Origin: Acidobacteriota bacterium
Lineage (GTDB): Bacteria > Acidobacteriota > Terriglobia > Acidiferrales > UBA7541
NCBI GenBank assembly: GCA_003225295.1
Contig: QHYZ01000117.1
Location: forward strand, 1-45,038
DNA: 45,038 nucleotides
Reading direction: 5' to 3'
The position numbers were made by a program, and so were the translations under genes. Positions 42,302 through 45,038 of the stretch are shown in pieces. The notes beneath the pieces are model-generated. The model did no database searches. It had not been told where the DNA came from and was given only the letters and a program-made list of their open reading frames with translations. Numbering within the stretch: position 1 is the first letter of the stretch; every line of letters begins with the position of its first letter.

Positions 42302-44566
42302 ATGCCCCGGGCATTCAAACTCGAAGACACCCGCAACATCGGGATCATGGCGCACATTGACGCCGGAAAGACGACGTCGACGGAGCGCATCCTGTTCTAT
42401 ACCGGTGTGACCTACAAGATCGGTTCGGTGGATGAAGGCACGGCTACCATGGACTGGATGGAACAGGAGCGCGAGCGCGGTATTACCATTACCAGCGCGG
42501 CGACGACTGCTTCCTGGGATCGCTTCAACAAGAAATACCGCGTCAACATCATCGATACGCCCGGCCACGTGGACTTCACCGTGGAAGTGGAGCGCTCGCT
42601 GCGCGTTTTGGACGGCGCGGTGTGTGTGTTCGATTCCGTCGCCGGCGTGCAGCCGCAGTCGGAAACCGTTTGGCGTCAGGCGGACAAGTATCGCGTCCCG
42701 CGCATCTGTTTTGTGAATAAGATGGACCGTATGGGCGCGGATTTCGACCACGTCGTTCGCACCATTCGCCAGCGCCTCGGTGCCCACCCCGTACCTCTGC
42801 AATTCCCCCTCGGACGCGAAGACAATTTCATCGGGATTATTGATTTCCTCGAGGAAAAGGTCATTGTTTGGCTGGAAGAAACGTTGGGCGCGAAATATGA
42901 GACCTTCCCCGTCGAGAAGCTTTGGGAACAGGCCTTCGTGGAATCGCGGCCAGATGTGGCCGCTGCTCTGAAGGGTTCGGCGATCGACAAGAAGTTCTAC
43001 GACGAGCACCGCAACAAGGTCGTCGAATATATCGCAGAACACGACGACGAGGTCATCGACAAGTATCTAAACGAAGGCACGCTCACGCTGGAAGAGATGC
43101 GTAAGTCGATTCGCAAGTCGACGCTGCATTTGAAAATCGTGCCGGTGCTGGCGGGTTCGGCGTTCAAAAATAAGGGGATTCAACCGCTGCTAGATGCCGT
43201 TGTCGATTACCTGCCATCCCCGGTGGATGTTCCTCCGGTGGAGGGCCTGAATCCGGGGAATGACGAAACCGAGTTGCGCCTTTCCCGGGATGATCAGCCC
43301 TTCTCCGCGCTGGCCTTCAAGATCATGTCCGACCCCTTCGTCGGGCATGTGACTTACGTGCGCGTGTATTCCGGCGTGCTGAAGTCCGGAAGTTACGTAT
43401 TGAACTCCGGCAAGGGCACGCGCGAGCGCATCAGTCGTTTGCTGCAGATGCACGCGAACAAGCGCGAAGAGATTGATGAGATCTATGCGGGCGACATTTG
43501 CGCCTGCGTGGGTCTGAAGAGCGTCAATACCGGCGACACCCTCTGCGACGAGAACAAACCCATCATTCTCGAAAATATCGATTTCCCCGCACCAGTTATT
43601 TCCGTAGCCATCGAGCCGAAAACCAAGGCGGACCAGGACAAGCTGGGTGTGGCCATGCAGCGACTGGCGCAGGAGGATCCGACATTCCGCGTTTCCACCG
43701 AACCGGACACCGGACAGACACTGATTTCCGGCATGGGCGAGTTGCACCTGGAAATCATCGTGGACCGCATGCTGCGCGAGTATAACGTGCAGGCCAACGT
43801 GGGACGTCCGCAGGTGGCGTACCGCGAAACGATTCGCAAGAAGGCCACCGCCGAAGGCAAGTACATCAAGCAGACCGGCGGCCGCGGCCAATACGGACAT
43901 TGCGAAATTGAGTTGCACCCGCTCCCCAGCTCCAGCCACGAGAACATGAAGGAAATGTCCACGGACGATCTGGACGCCCTGGCCAAGCAAATCGTGGGCG
44001 GGCCTGCTGGAAAATGGAAGTTCGACAAGGAGCACCGCTTCCTGTTTATCGACAAGATTGTCGGCGGATCGATTCCGCGCGAGTTCATCGCGCCGATCGA
44101 AGCGGGCATCCGTGAAGCGTTAGACAACGGCATTCTGGCGGGCTTTACCATGGTGGACGTTGCCGCGGTTCTGATCGACGGCAGTTCTCACGACGTGGAC
44201 AGCTCGGAAATGGCGTTCAAGATCGCCGGCTCGATGGCCTTCAAGGAAGCCTGCCACCGGGCGTCGCCGGTTCTTCTCGAACCCATTATGAAAGTGGAAG
44301 TCGTGGTTCCGGAAGAATACATGCCGCAGGTGTTCGGCGACCTGAATGCGCGGCGTTCGGCGATTCAGGGCACGGAAAACCGCGCCGGCAGCAACGTCAT
44401 TCGAGTGGAAGTGCCGCTCTCGCAGATGTTCGGTTACGCCACCGATTTGCGCAGCCGCACTCAGGGCCGCGCCACTTTCACCATGCATTTTTCGCATTAT
44501 GCCGAAGCGCCGGCTTCGATCGCCCAGGAAGTGATCGAGAAGGCCACCGGCAAAGCGGCCAGATAG
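42302..44566 (+). CDS. fusA: Elongation factor G with expanded G' and IV domains
   Basis: A 754-residue translocase GTPase, about 50 residues longer than E. coli EF-G (704). GTPase motifs: [18 protein letters not shown] near 14, [11 protein letters not shown] near 59, DTPGHVDF near 83, and NKMDRMG near 137. Domain II, III and V motifs are normal. Two additions are visible. The G' region (about 190-245) carries extra residues around [16 protein letters not shown]. Domain IV has about 30 extra residues between GQYGH near 535 and VGGSIPREF near 586, including [18 protein letters not shown] and a KFDKEHRF segment. The first loop of domain IV enters the decoding site, so the extension lies close to a sensitive region. 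It follows rpsG by 35 bases. Confidence 0.95.
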   Translation: MPRAFKLEDTRNIGIMAHIDAGKTTSTERILFYTGVTYKIGSVDEGTATMDWMEQERERGITITSAATTASWDRFNKKYRVNIIDTPGHVDFTVEVERSLRVLDGAVCVFDSVAGVQPQSETVWRQADKYRVPRICFVNKMDRMGADFDHVVRTIRQRLGAHPVPLQFPLGREDNFIGIIDFLEEKVIVWLEETLGAKYETFPVEKLWEQAFVESRPDVAAALKGSAIDKKFYDEHRNKVVEYIAEHDDEVIDKYLNEGTLTLEEMRKSIRKSTLHLKIVPVLAGSAFKNKGIQPLLDAVVDYLPSPVDVPPVEGLNPGNDETELRLSRDDQPFSALAFKIMSDPFVGHVTYVRVYSGVLKSGSYVLNSGKGTRERISRLLQMHANKREEIDEIYAGDICACVGLKSVNTGDTLCDENKPIILENIDFPAPVISVAIEPKTKADQDKLGVAMQRLAQEDPTFRVSTEPDTGQTLISGMGELHLEIIVDRMLREYNVQANVGRPQVAYRETIRKKATAEGKYIKQTGGRGQYGHCEIELHPLPSSSHENMKEMSTDDLDALAKQIVGGPAGKWKFDKEHRFLFIDKIVGGSIPREFIAPIEAGIREALDNGILAGFTMVDVAAVLIDGSSHDVDSSEMAFKIAGSMAFKEACHRASPVLLEPIMKVEVVVPEEYMPQVFGDLNARRSAIQGTENRAGSNVIRVEVPLSQMFGYATDLRSRTQGRATFTMHFSHYAEAPASIAQEVIEKATGKAAR

Positions 44567-44649
44567 ATCGGGATTTTGCTGTCAGGGTTTGGTTACAGGG
44601 TTTGTAGCAAGGTAGTTCAAAAGACTTCGACTGAGGAGCAGAGGACGAA

Positions 44650-45038
44650 ATGGCGAAGGAGAAATTCGAGCGCAACAAGCCGCACGTGAACATCGGGACC
44701 ATCGGTCACATTGATCATGGCAAAACGACGTTGACGGCGGCGATCACCAAGGTGCTCTCCAAGCACAACCCCAAGGTGCAGTTCCGCGCGTTCGATTCGA
44801 TCGACAACGCTCCGGAAGAGCGCGAGCGCGGGATCACCATTGCGGTGTCGCACGTGGAATACGAAACGGCGAACCGGCACTACGCGCACATGGACTGCCC
44901 GGGGCACGCGGATTACATCAAGAACATGATCACCGGCGCGGCGCAGATGGATGGAGCGATTTTGGTGGTGGCGGCGACGGATGGGCCGATGCCGCAGACC
45001 CGCGAGCACATTCTGCTGGCGCGTCAGGTGGGTGTGCC
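44650..45038 (+). CDS. tuf: Elongation factor Tu, truncated by the window end
   Basis: The first 129 codons of EF-Tu. The start [20 protein letters not shown] has a GAGGAG/GAGGAC ribosome-binding region. Motifs are [10 protein letters not shown] (P-loop, near 19-28), [14 protein letters not shown] (switch I) and [39 protein letters not shown] (switch II onward). Compared with common EF-Tu, switch I reads AVSHVEYE rather than NTAHVEYE and the P-loop has isoleucine for valine before DHGK, both conservative. The rest lies beyond 45038. This completes the usual str order rpsL-rpsG-fusA-tuf. Confidence 0.97.
   Translation, partial: MAKEKFERNKPHVNIGTIGHIDHGKTTLTAAITKVLSKHNPKVQFRAFDSIDNAPEERERGITIAVSHVEYETANRHYAHMDCPGHADYIKNMITGAAQMDGAILVVAATDGPMPQTREHILLARQVGV

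Overview
The window looks like a chromosomal piece of an Acidobacteriota genome. This is inferred from gene families, not from a marker search: a very large ABC-type orphan permease with duplicated FtsX domains (38255-40729), an Oar-like TonB-dependent receptor with an N-terminal carboxypeptidase-regulatory domain (24811-28038), a DUF3857/transglutaminase-like protein, two secreted M28 peptidases and an amidohydrolase/TolB-propeller pair. The DNA is moderately GC-rich. Several consensus-like sigma-70 promoters (TTGACA, 17-base spacer, TANNNT) can be read by eye. No tRNA, rRNA, CRISPR array, insertion sequence or phage gene was recognised.

Layout. 1-4873: leftward degradative genes (amidohydrolase, TolB-like propeller, M28 peptidase with PDZ). 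5138-5785: a small multi-pass membrane protein. 5888-11510: a complete leftward operon for a respiratory, Tat-exported formate dehydrogenase, fdnG-fdnH-fdnI-fdhE. fdnG is read through an in-frame UGA as selenocysteine, and a SECIS-like hairpin follows that codon. 11925-16279: a rightward tripartite-type exporter (HlyD-like adaptor, LolD/MacB-like ATPase, two FtsX-type permeases). 16280-18132: small envelope genes, one possibly frameshifted. 18183-22200: a signalling patch with an FHA-GAF-PP2C phosphatase, a GGDEF diguanylate cyclase carrying an unusual C-terminal zinc-ribbon-like tail, a small orphan protein and a decayed PilZ gene. 22474-29429: fosmidomycin-resistance-type MFS transporter, class IV aminotransferase, TonB receptor and LysM protein, all leftward.

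29779-34267: a translation cluster, rplM-rpsI-rpsB-tsf-pyrH-frr, whose promoter carries a perfect 20-bp palindrome over the -10 box. 34278-40729: DUF3857 protein (leftward), then an M28 peptidase and the large permease (rightward). 40947-45038: the str operon rpsL-rpsG-fusA-tuf, cut by the window end inside tuf, with a strong promoter about 370 bases upstream of rpsL.

Together the genes describe a Gram-negative cell that oxidises formate at the periplasmic face of its membrane, secretes peptidases, exports small molecules or lipoproteins, and uses c-di-GMP signalling. The most unusual points are the selenocysteine enzyme, the GGDEF-zinc ribbon fusion, the PilZ remnant with two compensating indels beside it, a transglutaminase fold lacking its cysteine, the palindrome in the rplM promoter, an EF-G with an expanded domain IV, and REP-like palindromes between genes. 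I did not find a clearly new multi-gene system.
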